Source: Antennarius striatus
Lineage: Eukaryota; Chordata; Actinopteri; Lophiiformes; Antennariidae
Assembly (NCBI RefSeq): GCF_040054535.1
Contig: NC_090794.1
Location: 8,794,501 to 8,858,500 of the forward strand
Reading direction: 5' to 3'
Length of the DNA stretch: 64,000 bases
A program made the position numbers and the translations under genes. Positions 24,296 to 64,000 of the stretch are shown here, piece by piece. The notes below the pieces were generated by a model. The model made no database searches and was not told the DNA's origin. It worked only from the letters and a program-made list of their open reading frames with translations. Position 1 is the first letter of the stretch; each line of letters begins with the position of its first letter.

Positions 24296-27200
24296 TTTAT
24301 TTACTTAAAATATTGGTATGAACTAAAAGGACAGCAGTACTCCCCTACACATACATTCTAGCCATATGCTTTTTTGCATTAATTGTTTTATACTGTATAT
24401 AAAAAAGTATGCAAATTAACAAAGACATCCTCTTCAACATGACATAGACCCCTTTCCCCTTCCTGTTTTGTTGTTTCCCGTCCCACACCCCGTTAAATCT
24501 TAAAACATCCTTGAACGCTTCCTCCCACTGTACACACACACACACACACAGACACACACACACACACACACATACACACACTGTGACGCCCAGGAACATA
24601 ACCGATAAATGTAATCATGAGTAGCAGAAGTAAGGGCTGATTTGAGCTGACGAGTTGGAATTTCTCAATAAAAGTATTATTTTGTTTCACCCTGCGATGC
24701 ACCGGGGACGGATGTGGATGATTTGAAATAACTGGAAACACAAATTCTCGCTTATAAAACAGTGACTTGCATTTAAGGCCCATTTGAAATAGAAGTTGGA
24801 CATTATTACTTGTATGTGTGTGAGCAGCAATATTAAACCAGCTTTTAGACATTTTTGGTGAACATAGACATTGTGAGAGATATGATGAAGAGGGGCAACA
24901 GCAGAGTAACAAGTCTGATGTGTATTTAGATATGGTGGTTAGATTACCACTTTTATTGTTTTCCGATTGGAAATCCGAGATAACAGGCCTCATTGCCCAT
25001 CTCCTTATTAAGGTATGGGAAAGTAGGCTCCAAAAAGTTTCCTCACAACATCTTAAAATAATCTGTGCATATTTGTAAATGTTAGTTGTGATAGAAAAGA
25101 CACTCTATATATTAATGTACTTATTATTTGAAGTTTGTCTTTGTTTTGCCTCTACTTTCTGGTCTTTAACAGAACCCAAAACAACAATAATCACTTATGC
25201 CAAGAGTCATTTGTGTCTGTGTTTTCAGCAGTCTCAATCTGGAATAAAATTCATTATATTCACCAAATGAACGAATATTTTTTGAAGTACAGTAATATTG
25301 AAAAAAAAAAAGAGAAAAGTAAAACACCTTTCAAAGTCTACAGCTCTAGTTACTGAAACATTATTCTGTGTGGGAGACAGAAAACACTGAATGCCTTTAA
25401 CGTACGTGAGATCTACACACATTGGAAGTGCTGCAGAGCGTAAACACATTCAAAAGCCATATTCTAGAACTTCTGTACCAAAAGAAAATATTTGGCATTG
25501 ACAAATCTCTAACAATAAAAACCAAAGTAATGATAAACAGTTTAATGGTTGATAATATGTGACAATAAAAGAACCAAGAAATGAAGCAGGTGTGTAGATA
25601 TGAGTGTCCAGTTCTCCCCAGTCCTACGTGTGAGAAGTGTTTGATTTTGGCTTCCAGACTCTCTGATGAAAACAGAAACATGGCAGAAGTGGAGTCAATC
25701 AGTGGACTTTACAGACAGAGAATAACATTATATGTCCCTCATAAATCAGACTGATTATTTTCCAGGTCCATGATCCAGTCCCCTGTCCAGTTCTCTGGAC
25801 CGAGTGAGAAGCTAACAAGTAAAAATAAAGAATACGTTTTTAAAAAAAAAAAAAAAAAACGGCCCCAAAAGCAGAAACCAAGGATTCCATATGCCAAAGT
25901 AGCCAAAGGCACACAATCAGAAAGACGAAAGTAAAATTAGTCCCCCTCTGCTTTCCTTCCACGTGTAGACTCATCCAGTTTGAGTTGACTCCATCCTGTT
26001 AGTCATGATAGTGCTAAAACATGAAAAAAAAAACTGTGGTTTTTGTGTCTGTGAGTGTGATCGCCATAGAAACATGTTAATGTGTAAAAAGTAAATTTTT
26101 TAATGTTAAAAATTTTAAAAATACACTGGGGATCCTCCCTTTATGACTGCATGTTAACAGATCTGTGGTTTAAGCTCCTCTGGCTGTACCTTCAGTATAA
26201 ACTCATGATAGGTTGGTTATAGGATAATATACTGACTTAGATAATGGTTTTTACGACAACGGTTAAGTCTTCTTTTTTTTCAACGGCTATAAATACATTT
26301 CTTTGAGAAGTTTCACAATGATCAATCTGTATGCCACTGTTTGTACGCTGAAAGTGAATGACACACTAATTTCTGTTATAAAAACACACACGCGCCTTCT
26401 GTTACACACCCACTCGCATTGTCACAACTTCATACGCATACAGGCACATGTACTTTGCAGGGCAGGGAACCAAACACACGCACGCACGCACACACACACA
26501 GACACACACACAGACACACACCCAATACATAAAGGCACAAGGTATTGCTAATGCTGAGGATGCGTGGAAACGTGATCTACCTAGACATATAAATTAACCC
26601 TTTCAACCATGCATCCTTTTTTTTTTTTGTCCTCATCACAGCAAGAACTGTTCCTAGAAATAAAAGATGCTTTTCTTTCTACTCAACATGCAAAAGAAAC
26701 CCACCCACACATCCACAGTAAACAAAAGCTACAGATCTACAGTACCGACAATGGTACGCCATTTTGGTATTTTAGCGCAGACGGACGCTCAAATCAGCCG
26801 ACGTGTGAGAGTTCTGAAAACAGAGGGCTGATCATCAAATTTTAGAAAAAAGCAGAAAGGGGTCTGTGTAAAAAAAGAGCGAGAACAAAGAAGAAAAAGC
26901 GGTGAAAGACTCCGGCAGTCTGTAATCTATCACAGACCAAACCATTTCAGCTCAGTGGGTGTCTTTGTCCGGCCCAGTGGGGGCTCTTGGTCAGTCCACA
27001 AAAATAGCAAGAGGGAGATAAAGATACATCCAGCTCTCCTGGTGATTTTTTTTCAAGTACTAAAACTCTGTTTGACTGCTGTTTTGCCCAGTATGACACA
27101 AACAGTATTTAAGGTGAGACAAGGGTGAAGAGTGGTTCAGAGGACAGTCACAAGACCACTAGTCTTGGAGCCGGTGAGCTCCTATGGGATCCAACATGGA

Positions 27201-27504
27201 CCAATATTGTCAGAGGAGTTGGAGCGAATGAATGCATGTTGGCTGGTGTAGCAACGTGCTAACAGGGCCGAGAGAAAGGAGGAGCGGACAGATAGCAACT
27301 CTCTAGTTTTTCCTTTTGGCCACAGCTTTGAAAAGTAGCAGCTGGAATCACAGCTCCCACCCAACAAATGTATCCACCACTGATTTCTCCTCAAACCAGC
27401 CTCTTCTCCTCCTCCTTCACATGAGCCATGATATCTCAGCCTGATATCTTGAGTCAGGACAGCCAGCCTCCTCCTCGCAGCGAGTGTCTGCACCGCGGCC
27501 TCCA
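24296..27504 (-). other. PHIP: Probable PHIP 3' UTR
   Basis: No coding exon follows the PHIP stop (27505-27507) on the minus strand for about 3.2 kb. Candidate minus-strand AATAAA signals occur at 24296-24301 and 24182-24187, just before the promoter of the next minus-strand gene. The interval holds A/T homopolymers and a CA-rich stretch at 24532-24580. The exact end needs transcript data; an upstream site would shorten it. Confidence 0.45.
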
Positions 27505-55863
<28,359 letters not shown>

Positions 55864-56640
55864 TTTGGTGTTGTTTGCCAGGGCAGCGCCAGAGCCTGTG
55901 TGGTAGGTCTAGGTGGCTGCCCTGTAGCTGTCACTGTTTATCCACCAGGAAGAGGCTGCCTCCATTCAGCTCCGCTAACACGAAGTCCCGGCTTTGAAGG
56001 GTATTCCTCCGCGGAGCGACAACTAGTGCTTGAGACGCGATCAAGCCCGTAAAACACCGTTTCCACCGAGTAAATAATCAACCGATTGCAAACATGTGGG
56101 ATTAGTAGCACTTCGAATTAATTTTAGTAGTGGTTGTGTGGCTGTGGAGGCGTAGTCATGCCGATCCCCCTCCCCCCAAAAGAAAAAGCGCAGGCCTACT
56201 GCGGAAGAATATAGGAGGTGTGTTTTCACGCACGTTACTGAAGGGGGAGGTAGAAATGGCAGCCTGCTACACGAGAGGACAGCTTGCTGCATAATAGCTG
56301 CTACATCGTGTACAAATTATATCACGTTTTAGCTGTGGACTAATGTGCTCGTAGTTAAAAGTTTATTATGGGGTGCAGCAGTTGGATTTCTTATTGTAAT
56401 TTTATTTTTTAGCTGCGGATGTAGAATATCGCTCCCGTGTTTGAGAGGGATTTACAGCCGATCTAACGTTAACCGTTTCGGCCAGGTTTCATTAGCTACG
56501 AGCGGCGTTGATTCTGACTTGTCGGTGGCCTCGCTCGTCGTTGCCCCGTCGTTACTGTGTAACAAGATGTCTGGCTAACACACCCACTCGCTGTGCTCGC
56601 CGTTCGGTGGTGAAGTCGTCCATTTCTCTTCTGCACGGCA
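55864..56640 (-). promoter_or_regulatory. PHIP: PHIP promoter / 5' UTR region
   Basis: Moderately CpG-rich sequence upstream of the PHIP ATG, with GC-rich blocks near 55980-56045 and 56430-56620. The start codon context on the minus strand, CCAAAATGGCTTC, resembles a YY1 site overlapping the ATG. No TATA box is evident and the transcription start is unknown. No divergent gene was recognised on the plus strand. Confidence 0.5.
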
Positions 56641-57713
56641 GTAAAATGGGGGAAGGGTTGTAAAGAGGGGGGAATGCAGCTTAATGAATGAAACCCCGTG
56701 AGTTACAGGAATTTTATGGCAACGAGACATTCATTTATCATCAGTGAAGGTTAACAAGAAAACACGACAACATGATTATTTTATTTCCAGTAAGGTTTGG
56801 GGGGGAAGTAACTAAAATTACCTCAAATTATATAAGTACTTGCGTAAACGATGTTTTACAAAATAAATATTATCATTTAACAGGCGCAGGGTAGAAAAAT
56901 AAGCTCCTTAGTGTCAGATTGACACAATGACCTGCAAGAACTCTTTAATTTGAACCTACATATTAATTACAACTTGATTAAATGATTATTACTAGTTGTT
57001 ACAACACCACTCATTTGAAAATTACTTGCAGCCACATGATTGTTTTTCCAAATAAGTTTTTTTTTTTAAAAATGATTATTTGATCATGCCTTAACCTTAA
57101 ATTTACATACTGAAAATGTAATATCTTAAAATTCAACCTACTCGGTATGAACAGTGTGCATATGTGCAAGTTTACGCTTTATTAATCATACAAAATGAGT
57201 ATTCTTAACTTTGTACTGTGAATTATCTTTTGATTGAGTAGAACTCACTATTCTGTTAATATCATTTGTTACATCCAGTAAAAATATCGGGGAACCAATT
57301 TGAAAACTATCATTTTATTTATTTTGAATAGGATTTTACTTTTTTTATATTCAAGTGTTACTTGACTTTATGAATACTGTACACTTTTTTTAGTCTTTAT
57401 TCAGTATACTCTCTTGCACCAGTTAACACAAACATATTGCTTCTTGCCATTTAAAAAGAATAACCTAGTTCAGTTTATTCATAAGAACAAAGAGGATGTG
57501 AGTACAACTGAAAAAAGAACCTATAAGCCTGTATCATTAAACACACAAGTGTGAGAAGGTGTTTGTTTTGTAAAGGGACGTGACAAAAAGGAGTGCACGC
57601 TCTTTCCCCAAATCCTGTTCAGTATTGTGTGTTCAACCAGGTACTGTTGTTGTGTGTGTTATTTAGCACTATTTGCAGTGTCAACTTCAATTAAAACAAA
57701 TATACAGGTACGG

Positions 57714-57790
57714 GTATACCCCGGCTTAGGTCATTAATTGGCTCCAGAAGACATGATCTAAGGCCAAAAACAAAGCAAGTCAAATTAACT
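57714..57790. repeat. Dispersed repeat fragment
   Basis: CCGGCTTAGGTCATTAATTG and the adjacent GGCTCCAGAAGACATGATCT resemble the recurring phrase also partly seen near 41.7 kb. The assignment is tentative. Confidence 0.35.
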
Positions 57791-57904
57791 TGTCTCCAGG
57801 CTAAACCAGAAATACCCATTCCCAGTTTAGTGCTATTCTTAAGTCATGAATACATTTTCAATAATATAGGGTTAACACGAAACTATTTTAAGCTTACAAA
57901 CAGT

Positions 57905-58035
57905 CAGTCAGTCATCTACAGATTGCCACCGCTATATCCGCCGCAGCGGGTCACGGGGAGCCGGAGCCTATCTCGGCAGCATAGGGCGTGAGGTGGGGGA
58001 CACTCCGGGCACGACGCCGGTGCACCGCGGAGCTT
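57905..58035. repeat. Fish non-LTR-type repeat tail
   Basis: Contains TCCGCCGCAGCGGGTCACGG then GGAGCCGGAGCCTATCTCGG, a phrase typical of fish LINE/SINE 3' regions. It abuts Helitron copy B. Confidence 0.6.
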
Positions 58036-58064
58036 ACAAATAATTAAATTTTATATTTTCTAAA

Positions 58065-58491
58065 TCCCGCTTCAAAGCGGTGATGTATTGTGAGTGTCAG
58101 CATTCGTGTGTTTGTCCGTTCGTCCATTCATTAGTCCACCAAATATTGCAACCGTTGCAGATAGAAAGATGAAACAAAAAGCACATTACTCAGGCGGCAA
58201 AGGGGATCACAATGAGATGATGAACTTGACTTTGAGGAAACTAGATCAAGGTCAAATTTCAACTTTTGTACACTCATGAACCGGATAAGATACAAGAGAC
58301 GAGGGAGAAGGCCAGTATAAGTAAGACCGTAGATCAAAGCTACTGCTTTGAAGTAGATCAAAGCTAGTGCTTTGATTTATGAAAGTTGGTCAAAGCATTA
58401 GCTTTGATCTTTGACCCATGCAAGTAAGTCGGTAAAATTTTGAATTCAGGGTGTCGTGGGATCTTGCAGTCTGTGACTGCCATGGTTCTAG
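58065..58491 (+). mobile_element. Non-autonomous Helitron-like element, copy B
   Basis: The most complete copy (427 bp). It starts TCCCGCTTCAAAGCGG with A immediately 5'. The 3' hairpin is GCAGTC TGT GACTGC (58466-58480), then spacer CATGGTT, then CTAG followed by T, as expected for Helitron insertion between A and T. It contains an internal foldback of GATCAAAGC-type arms (about 58334-58412). It has no protein-coding capacity. Confidence 0.82.
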
Positions 58492-59879
58492 TTAATATAG
58501 TAGCCGTCTTGTACGTCTCCATCTCATCTTCAGCTGCTTCTTCCGCATCTTGGGTCACAGGGGTTGCTACAGGCTAATAACATTATATGTTTTACTCTTA
58601 TTCATGGTACAGTAACATTATGTGCCTTTTACGATTGGCTGACAAAGTCAAATTGATTATTTACTTCAATGTATAATCTAGAACACTGTAATTCAAAACG
58701 AAGAAAGCCAAGGTATACTAGAAAATGAAAGTTCCTACACCAGTCTGAGAGTTACTGACATAGGCTGGTCAGCTGTGCAAAAGCTGCATATTTCAAGCTG
58801 GATTGATGGCCACTTCGACTGGAATAAAAATAGAAGGAAATATTATCCATAAACAGTTTTAAAGAACAATTCTAAAATCCAGGCTGTAATTACAGAGGGT
58901 GCTTGTTGTCTCCTGGCTTTGATTACTGGAAGGAATCATTTCACCCCCATTCCTCATCTATGAGCGAGTTCAGTGACACCTTTCTGGCCTACAGACCAAA
59001 TCATTCTCAACAAGCATTGAAAAACATTTTGGGTTGAAGTAGGGCCAGAGTTTAGGCCTTGTCCGTCACCTCTAAAGAACTTCCCCACATGACCTTTGCT
59101 GCTATTATTGTACTGGCTGATGTGACCACAGGGAGGCAACCTCTCTCCATAACATTTTCTGTGAACAGGGCCAATGAGGAGTCAGAGGTTATTAATGATT
59201 AAACACTGTGATATAACAAGTAGAAATGAATTCACGTATGATAAGTGACCGAGCAAGATTCTGTTGAGTGTGGCTACCTCTGTATTTGTTCAAAATAAAA
59301 ACCAAACCAAAATGAAGGAGCATATTGCTGATTGTGTTTGTTACTGACAATGTATATTTAAATGGCCTCTTTAGATTTTATGCTATTCAGACATCATGGC
59401 TGCACAACCCTTACATGTTAAAAAAATGTTAACTCCACATTATCTGTTCATGAGTGTGAATGACGGCTTGTCGCTCAATGAAGCTTCACTCGTCCCACCA
59501 ATCTGGTAAATGCTGACCTTTCACTTCCTGACACAGCAGTTGTATTTTACACAGCCTCATGCCCCTAACCACCTCTCACTCTCTCTCTCACTCATACACA
59601 CTCACATAAACTGCTGGCTTTGTGCTGGTGTCAAAAGTAACTCCAACCATGAACATAGTGAAAATGGCTTTCTAACAGACATGGAGTTTTACAAACATTA
59701 TATGAGGCTTACAAATGTCAAGCATCACCAACAAAAAGCTGTCAAACTAAACCAAATTTATGGTGTACATGTAATAATAATGAATACATTAAATCTAGAT
59801 TTAATTAAGAAATAATAATAATTTAATCAGAGAAGAGAAAGAAAAACAGAGAAACTCCCGTGTAACATCAACTTTTTCT

Positions 59880-60029
59880 TTTATTTCAAAATATTTTTCC
59901 AACAGGATGAAACTCAAAGAAGCCCAGAAGGCCCAAAGCCAATAGAGCCATCTAGAACTGAAGCACCACTCATTATTGCTATGTCACTCTGTTGCAGGAC
60001 AAGGCGTTCAGAGGGTGTGTGTGTGTGTG

Positions 60030-60068
<39 letters not shown>

Positions 60069-60656
60069 ATGTGCAGGGGGAGAGAGGGGGCAAGTGAACT
60101 AAGTCAAACACAGACCCATAAACACATTCGCTCCAGAACACTCATATACAAAAGGAGCTATGTGAAACAGAGTAGTAGCGACTCTAAAGACTAAGGTTCT
60201 TACTTCTGAAAGGCTGCAGATGATCTCCATGACGACTGTGGACCCAGTTCTTTATAACCCGCATTTAAACTGCTGACAAACATCCACCAAACCTCACCTT
60301 AACCACGAGAAGGGAAGTCAACCAATAACAATGGTCAAATATAGCAGAGCCAGTTTAAAGATCAACAGCTGCGTTTATGGCCACCTTCAGGAAAAATGAA
60401 GAACATCTGCAGCCCAATAATAAGCTCATCATTCTGTTTTGTTGCTTCTGAGAGGCGACACAGAATGGAGGAGGGAGGAGAATAAAAACATATTCTAGGA
60501 GCTGGAAGGAGAATATTAACATATTAGGATAGGGCCGCTGGTTGTCCGTCTCTACTATCACAAGTCTAAAAAAAATTTCTGCATGGTACAAAAATTGTCA
60601 GTAAAAAAAGAGACTTTGCTGCCATTGAATCAGAGGGGGCGTTTCAGCCCGTGTCC
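59880..60656 (-). other. HMGN3: Probable HMGN3 3' UTR
   Basis: Non-coding sequence after the HMGN3 stop, ending at a candidate minus-strand AATAAA (59880-59885). It includes a (GT)n tract at about 60017-60067. The extent is inferred from the signal only. Confidence 0.4.
60017..60067. repeat. (GT)n microsatellite
   Basis: About 51 bp of GT with one GC interruption, inside the presumed HMGN3 3' UTR. Confidence 0.93.
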
Positions 60657-62899
60657 TTATGCCTTCTCCTCGGTCGCCTCCTCCGATGCTTCAGTTACCT
60701 GGAGGGAAGGAGATGGAAAAGACTTACAAGACAACGCAGGTATCGACCAGCAATCGTGTCAACGGCAATTTTCAGTCAGGGCTGGGAGCAAGTGGCTACA
60801 AAAATCAAGCCCAACATTTTGCTTCAATCCACTGCAGTTATCAAAATCACCCCGTTTACACAAAGCAGAAACCCTTTATTTGCATTTATTAATTTACACG
60901 GAATGGTATGTCCAGTTCTGAACATGCAAACTTTTCTAAATGAATGAAAGTCATGTGAAAAAGATGATGACAAAGCCCCCGCCTTGACAAACGTGAAATA
61001 ACTGTTTTTGCGGATCATTTAGACAACACCGTGTTTATGCAAAATCTTTAGAAAATACTGAAAAAAAACACGTTTTCCACAAAATCTTTGTTGAAAAATC
61101 AGGGCCTGATTCAGATGAAAACGAAAAGCTGATTTTCTTTGGAATAAGATTTTAGGTCTCACCTCATCAAAGGTGCAAAGAAACACCCAAGTTAAGGAAA
61201 AAAAAGGCTTAAGTTGGATGAAAATATGTATGCAAAGTGCATTCATGAAGCCAAGAAGCGGTTAGCTTAGCTTAGTATGAAGAACGGGGGTAATGAATAG
61301 CTTACGTACATTACAAAGCTTACTGCTTTGAAATCCTGGTGTTTGTTCCACTAAGCAGGTTTTTTATTCATTACGTTAACAATAGCTAAGGATAACCCAG
61401 TTACATTACAGTCTTTAACATGTGCTGATGTCCAGTTATGACAGAAAATAGCTTTGATTCCAATTGCCTTTAGGAGTTCATACTGACACACTGCTGGTCA
61501 ATGATAATATAGAAAGCACCAATCACTTCCACTGTACATGGTTATCTTATAACCTCAGCAGATAAAAGTTACCAAACCTACATAACTGTCACCAGGAAAC
61601 TGTAAAAAAAAAAAAAAAGAAGTGACCAATCAGCATGTTTTGATGGTTTGTGTGGCATTGAGATTGTTGGTCAGATCTCTCTTAAATTCTATAGCACAGC
61701 ACCACTATTTGTATTTCCATCACAAAGCGGTTCTTAAGATAATTCTCAATGTCAGCCAGAATTCATCCAAGACCTGCAGGAATGAGCTCACAAAGGAATC
61801 CAGTGTGGATCAGGTGATCAAAACTCCTGTCTACTTCCTCTGCCTGGCCAGTGGTGGAGTCAGCTGTCTATGATTACAGCAATCCAATCGCATTTCATAT
61901 CACAGCGATATGAGCTGCCAATAATCCTGTTGAACTGTAAAAAAGTTTTCTTTGGCCCACTTCACTGCACATACGTATGTCAGACACCCTCATTTCTTTT
62001 CTTTTTCTTCTCTCTCTCAAAAGTATGTCAAAGCATTCCACAGCACACTGGGTAAAAGTGATCTGGATTTACACATATCAGTTGCAAGCAAAAAGTTAGT
62101 GGCTGAACACACACGCAGAGGCTGGATTAGACACACTCAACCATACCCTTAACTCTGACTGTGTCGCTCTGCCCTCTGACTGACATCAAGGAGGGAGCCA
62201 TGCTTCTGATGGAAGACACACGGACAGACGGACGAGACACGTAGATCTGTGTTTGTGTGTGTGTGTGTGTGTATTTGTATGTGTGTATTCATGTTAGTAC
62301 ATAAATTTACAAAATAAGAGAAAATTATTATTTTCACATTTCTCGCTAAATTACTGAATATTTGCTCATTTGATCAACAAGTTTGTTGTTTTTTTTCCCC
62401 CACCTCATTGGTCTTGGTCTCTCCATTCTGGGCGGGGCCATCTTCCTTCTTTCCTTTAGCTCCGCCCTTCTTTGCCTTCACTCCTTTATCATCTGCCACC
62501 TTCTGCATACAAATGCATACAGATTACATGATGACTATTTTATTTCTAAAATATATAAAATGGGATCTCACACAAGGCTCATTGCTATTTACTTTTTATC
62601 ACCAAATAAAAACTATTTTTTTAAATGAGTCCACCAGATTTTTTTTCCTTGTTTTTTCCCAGCTTATTTCTTATTTAATACTTTAGCACATTCCTCTCAT
62701 AACAGAAACAAAACAGCAAAATATTGCTACAGTTCTTAAAAGTAATGAAAACTTGAATATGAAGTACAGGGGTAACCAAGTATCTAAGTCCCACAAATTT
62801 ATGGGTACATAAATGAATGATTTTAGGCGTAGTGTGTGCACATTGTACCTTGGCTATAGTCTTCTTGGGCTTGGCCTCAGGCTTGGGAAGAACAGTTTT
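60657..62899 (-). CDS. HMGN3: High mobility group nucleosome-binding domain protein 3, 3' part only
   Basis: The last three coding exons on the minus strand: 62849-62899, 62404-62502 and 60657-60698 (stop TAA at 60657-60659), all GT-AG with phase 0. They encode KTVLPKPEAKPKKTIAK, then KVADDKGVKAKKGGAKGKKE then DGPAQNGETKTNE, then VTEASEEATEEKA. This is the second half of an HMGN protein: the end of the nucleosome-binding region, a Lys/Gly-rich regulatory segment and an acidic C-terminus. The upstream exons encoding the MPKRK start and the RRSARLS core motif were not found before 64000, so they probably lie beyond the edge. HMGN proteins bind nucleosomes and loosen chromatin. HMGN3 rather than HMGN1/2/4 is inferred from adjacency to PHIP. 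Confidence 0.87.
62248..62271. repeat. Short (TG)n tract
   Basis: About 24 bp of TG in an HMGN3 intron. Confidence 0.85.
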
Positions 62900-63368
62900 C
62901 TGCAAATTAGGCAAGAGTCATTTAGATTGACCAACCACACAGTGCATAGTTTTGTGAAAAGAGTTAATTATCTTCCGTCTCACTTCTCTTAATGGCTGCA
63001 GAGTCATTTCTATACTTTTTATGATTTAAGCCACAAACCTGTTTAGAATTCAGGCCATTTTGGGCCCTGAGCAGGTTGTTGAGTGCATACCATTTTACAA
63101 TGAAGTCATAAATTAAATCACAACATTGCTGTGACTAAATTTGAGGTCCCATATTTGTTTTTTTTAATTTGTGTCCTTCAGCTGCCAGATGTCCAACTAT
63201 TTGAAATGTCTTGCTCCAAAGTGATCCGTGGTCCTTAATATCTTTGATTGAATATTGATAAAATCGCTTCCGCTCCGACAAGCTTGGTTTTAACGAGGCA
63301 TGGCTCTGAGGTCTCTATCTCTACCCCCTGCCCCCTCTGAGCCTGATCTATCAACAACTCCGTCCCCC

Positions 63369-63423
63369 GACACGTTCACAGGCGTTTTGTTTTGATCCAA
63401 AACAAAATGCCCGTGAACGTGTC
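63369..63423. repeat. Near-perfect 55-bp foldback
   Basis: Arms 63369-63394 and 63398-63423 are complementary at 24 of 26 positions, with a 3-nt loop (ATC). One mismatch would be a G-U wobble in plus-strand RNA. No flanking transposon ends were recognised. Confidence 0.85.
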
Positions 63424-63951
63424 AGAGCGTTCTTCAGTCTGAAACTTTTGTTTCAGTAACTTTATGACTGCATATTTCGCTCTTATTTTTCCCGTGTTTG
63501 TCTTTCTTGTTAATAACTGTTGATTTCTCTGAGCTGAGCGTAAAGCTGCTTTCAGCCGAACGTGAGTCTGTTGTTCATTATGTAAACACATGGGCTGATC
63601 CTACACAGACCATCGGTAAAGATCATATAAAATTTAAAACACACTGTGTCTGCAAATGGGAAAAAAATCAGTGGGGACGACAACCATTGTTTGACAGGAC
63701 GTAATTAAAGCTGTTTCCCGACAGTCATCGTGGACAATGTGCGATCACTAGCTAATAACACTGGGCAGCGAAGCTACTGCCGGAATGCAGCTAACAGTTA
63801 CTGGTAAGTGGTAACACAAAGCGGATGAGTACTGCATATTGAACTGTTCGCTTTTGGGCGCCGTCCCTACTTTATCCACTAACCTACGTCATTATAGCAT
63901 TTTACTCATAAGGAACTGTAAATAAGATATGAATGTTCTCTCTCTTTTTCC

Positions 63952-63952
<1 letters not shown>

Positions 63953-63987
<35 letters not shown>
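63953..63987. repeat. (CT)n microsatellite
   Basis: Pure CT array of about 34 bp close to the right edge. Confidence 0.93.
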
Positions 63988-63991
<4 letters not shown>

Positions 63992-64000
63992 GTGTGTGTG

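Larger units (their letters stand above)
56641..59879. other. Intergenic DNA between HMGN3 and PHIP
   Basis: AT-rich and gene-free. It holds Helitron copy B and two dispersed repeat fragments listed separately. No additional coding exon was recognised. Confidence 0.6.
62900..64000. other. HMGN3 intron sequence (to window edge)
   Basis: No HMGN3 exon was recognised here. It contains the foldback at 63369-63423 and a (CT)n tract at 63953-63987 near the edge. Confidence 0.5.

Noticed and set aside
56345..56578. 77-codon plus-strand frame with a hydrophobic start, divergent from PHIP
   Set aside because: Initially looked like a small membrane protein sharing a bidirectional promoter, but it has no ATG start, no Kozak support and no recognisable relatives.
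62383..62686. Plus-strand frames over the HMGN3 exon at 62404-62502
   Set aside because: Antisense shadows; the minus strand encodes the Lys-rich HMGN segment with proper splice sites.

Overview
This is a vertebrate nuclear window, almost certainly from a ray-finned (teleost) fish. The evidence is spliced genes with GT-AG introns, abundant long (CA)n arrays, tRNA-derived SINEs, Tc1-like, hAT and Helitron debris, and compact introns. No bacterial-type operons, CRISPR arrays or intact mobile-element proteins were seen.

The coding content is four genes. IRAK1BP1 (+, 19389-21026, 4 coding exons, 244 aa) is followed tail-to-tail by a small gene I cannot name (-, 21419-23541, 6 coding exons, 233 aa). 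That gene combines an N-terminal hydrophobic segment with a C-terminal YccV/HspQ-like (hemimethylated-DNA-binding fold) domain. Next comes PHIP (-, 27505-55863). I could resolve it completely into 40 coding exons whose lengths add to 5,496 nt, giving 1,831 aa, with splice phase continuous at every junction. Finally there is the 3' half of HMGN3 (-, last three coding exons, 60657-62899), whose 5' exons must lie beyond the right edge. To my knowledge the order IRAK1BP1(+)-PHIP(-)-HMGN3(-) matches human 6q14.1. This supports PHIP rather than its paralogues BRWD1 or BRWD3.

Layout: 1-19270 is intergenic. It holds microsatellites, a decayed Tc1-like transposase, two tRNA-derived SINE copies, a CpG-rich stretch with a perfect NRF1 palindrome near 14.1 kb, and a pair of perfect hairpins near 16.0 kb. 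19270-24080 holds the IRAK1BP1/YccV pair and their CpG-rich promoters. 24296-27504 is probably PHIP 3' UTR. 27505-55863 is PHIP, with repeats in its introns. 55864-56640 is the PHIP promoter region. 56640-60656 is repeat-bearing intergenic DNA and HMGN3 3' UTR. 60657-64000 is HMGN3.

How the genes relate: PHIP (DCAF14) is a chromatin reader and CUL4-DDB1 substrate receptor. HMGN3 is a nucleosome-binding protein, and IRAK1BP1 is an IRAK1/NF-kB-pathway partner. The linkage is conserved synteny and need not be functional.

The most unusual signals are these. A 188-unit (CA)n ends 25 nt from the PHIP exon 25 acceptor, and CA/TG tracts crowd other PHIP splice sites. Three copies of a non-autonomous Helitron-like element have a 3' hairpin maintained by compensatory change, and one copy carries a nested SINE. 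The YccV-domain gene is uncharacterised. A 55-bp near-perfect foldback lies near the right edge.
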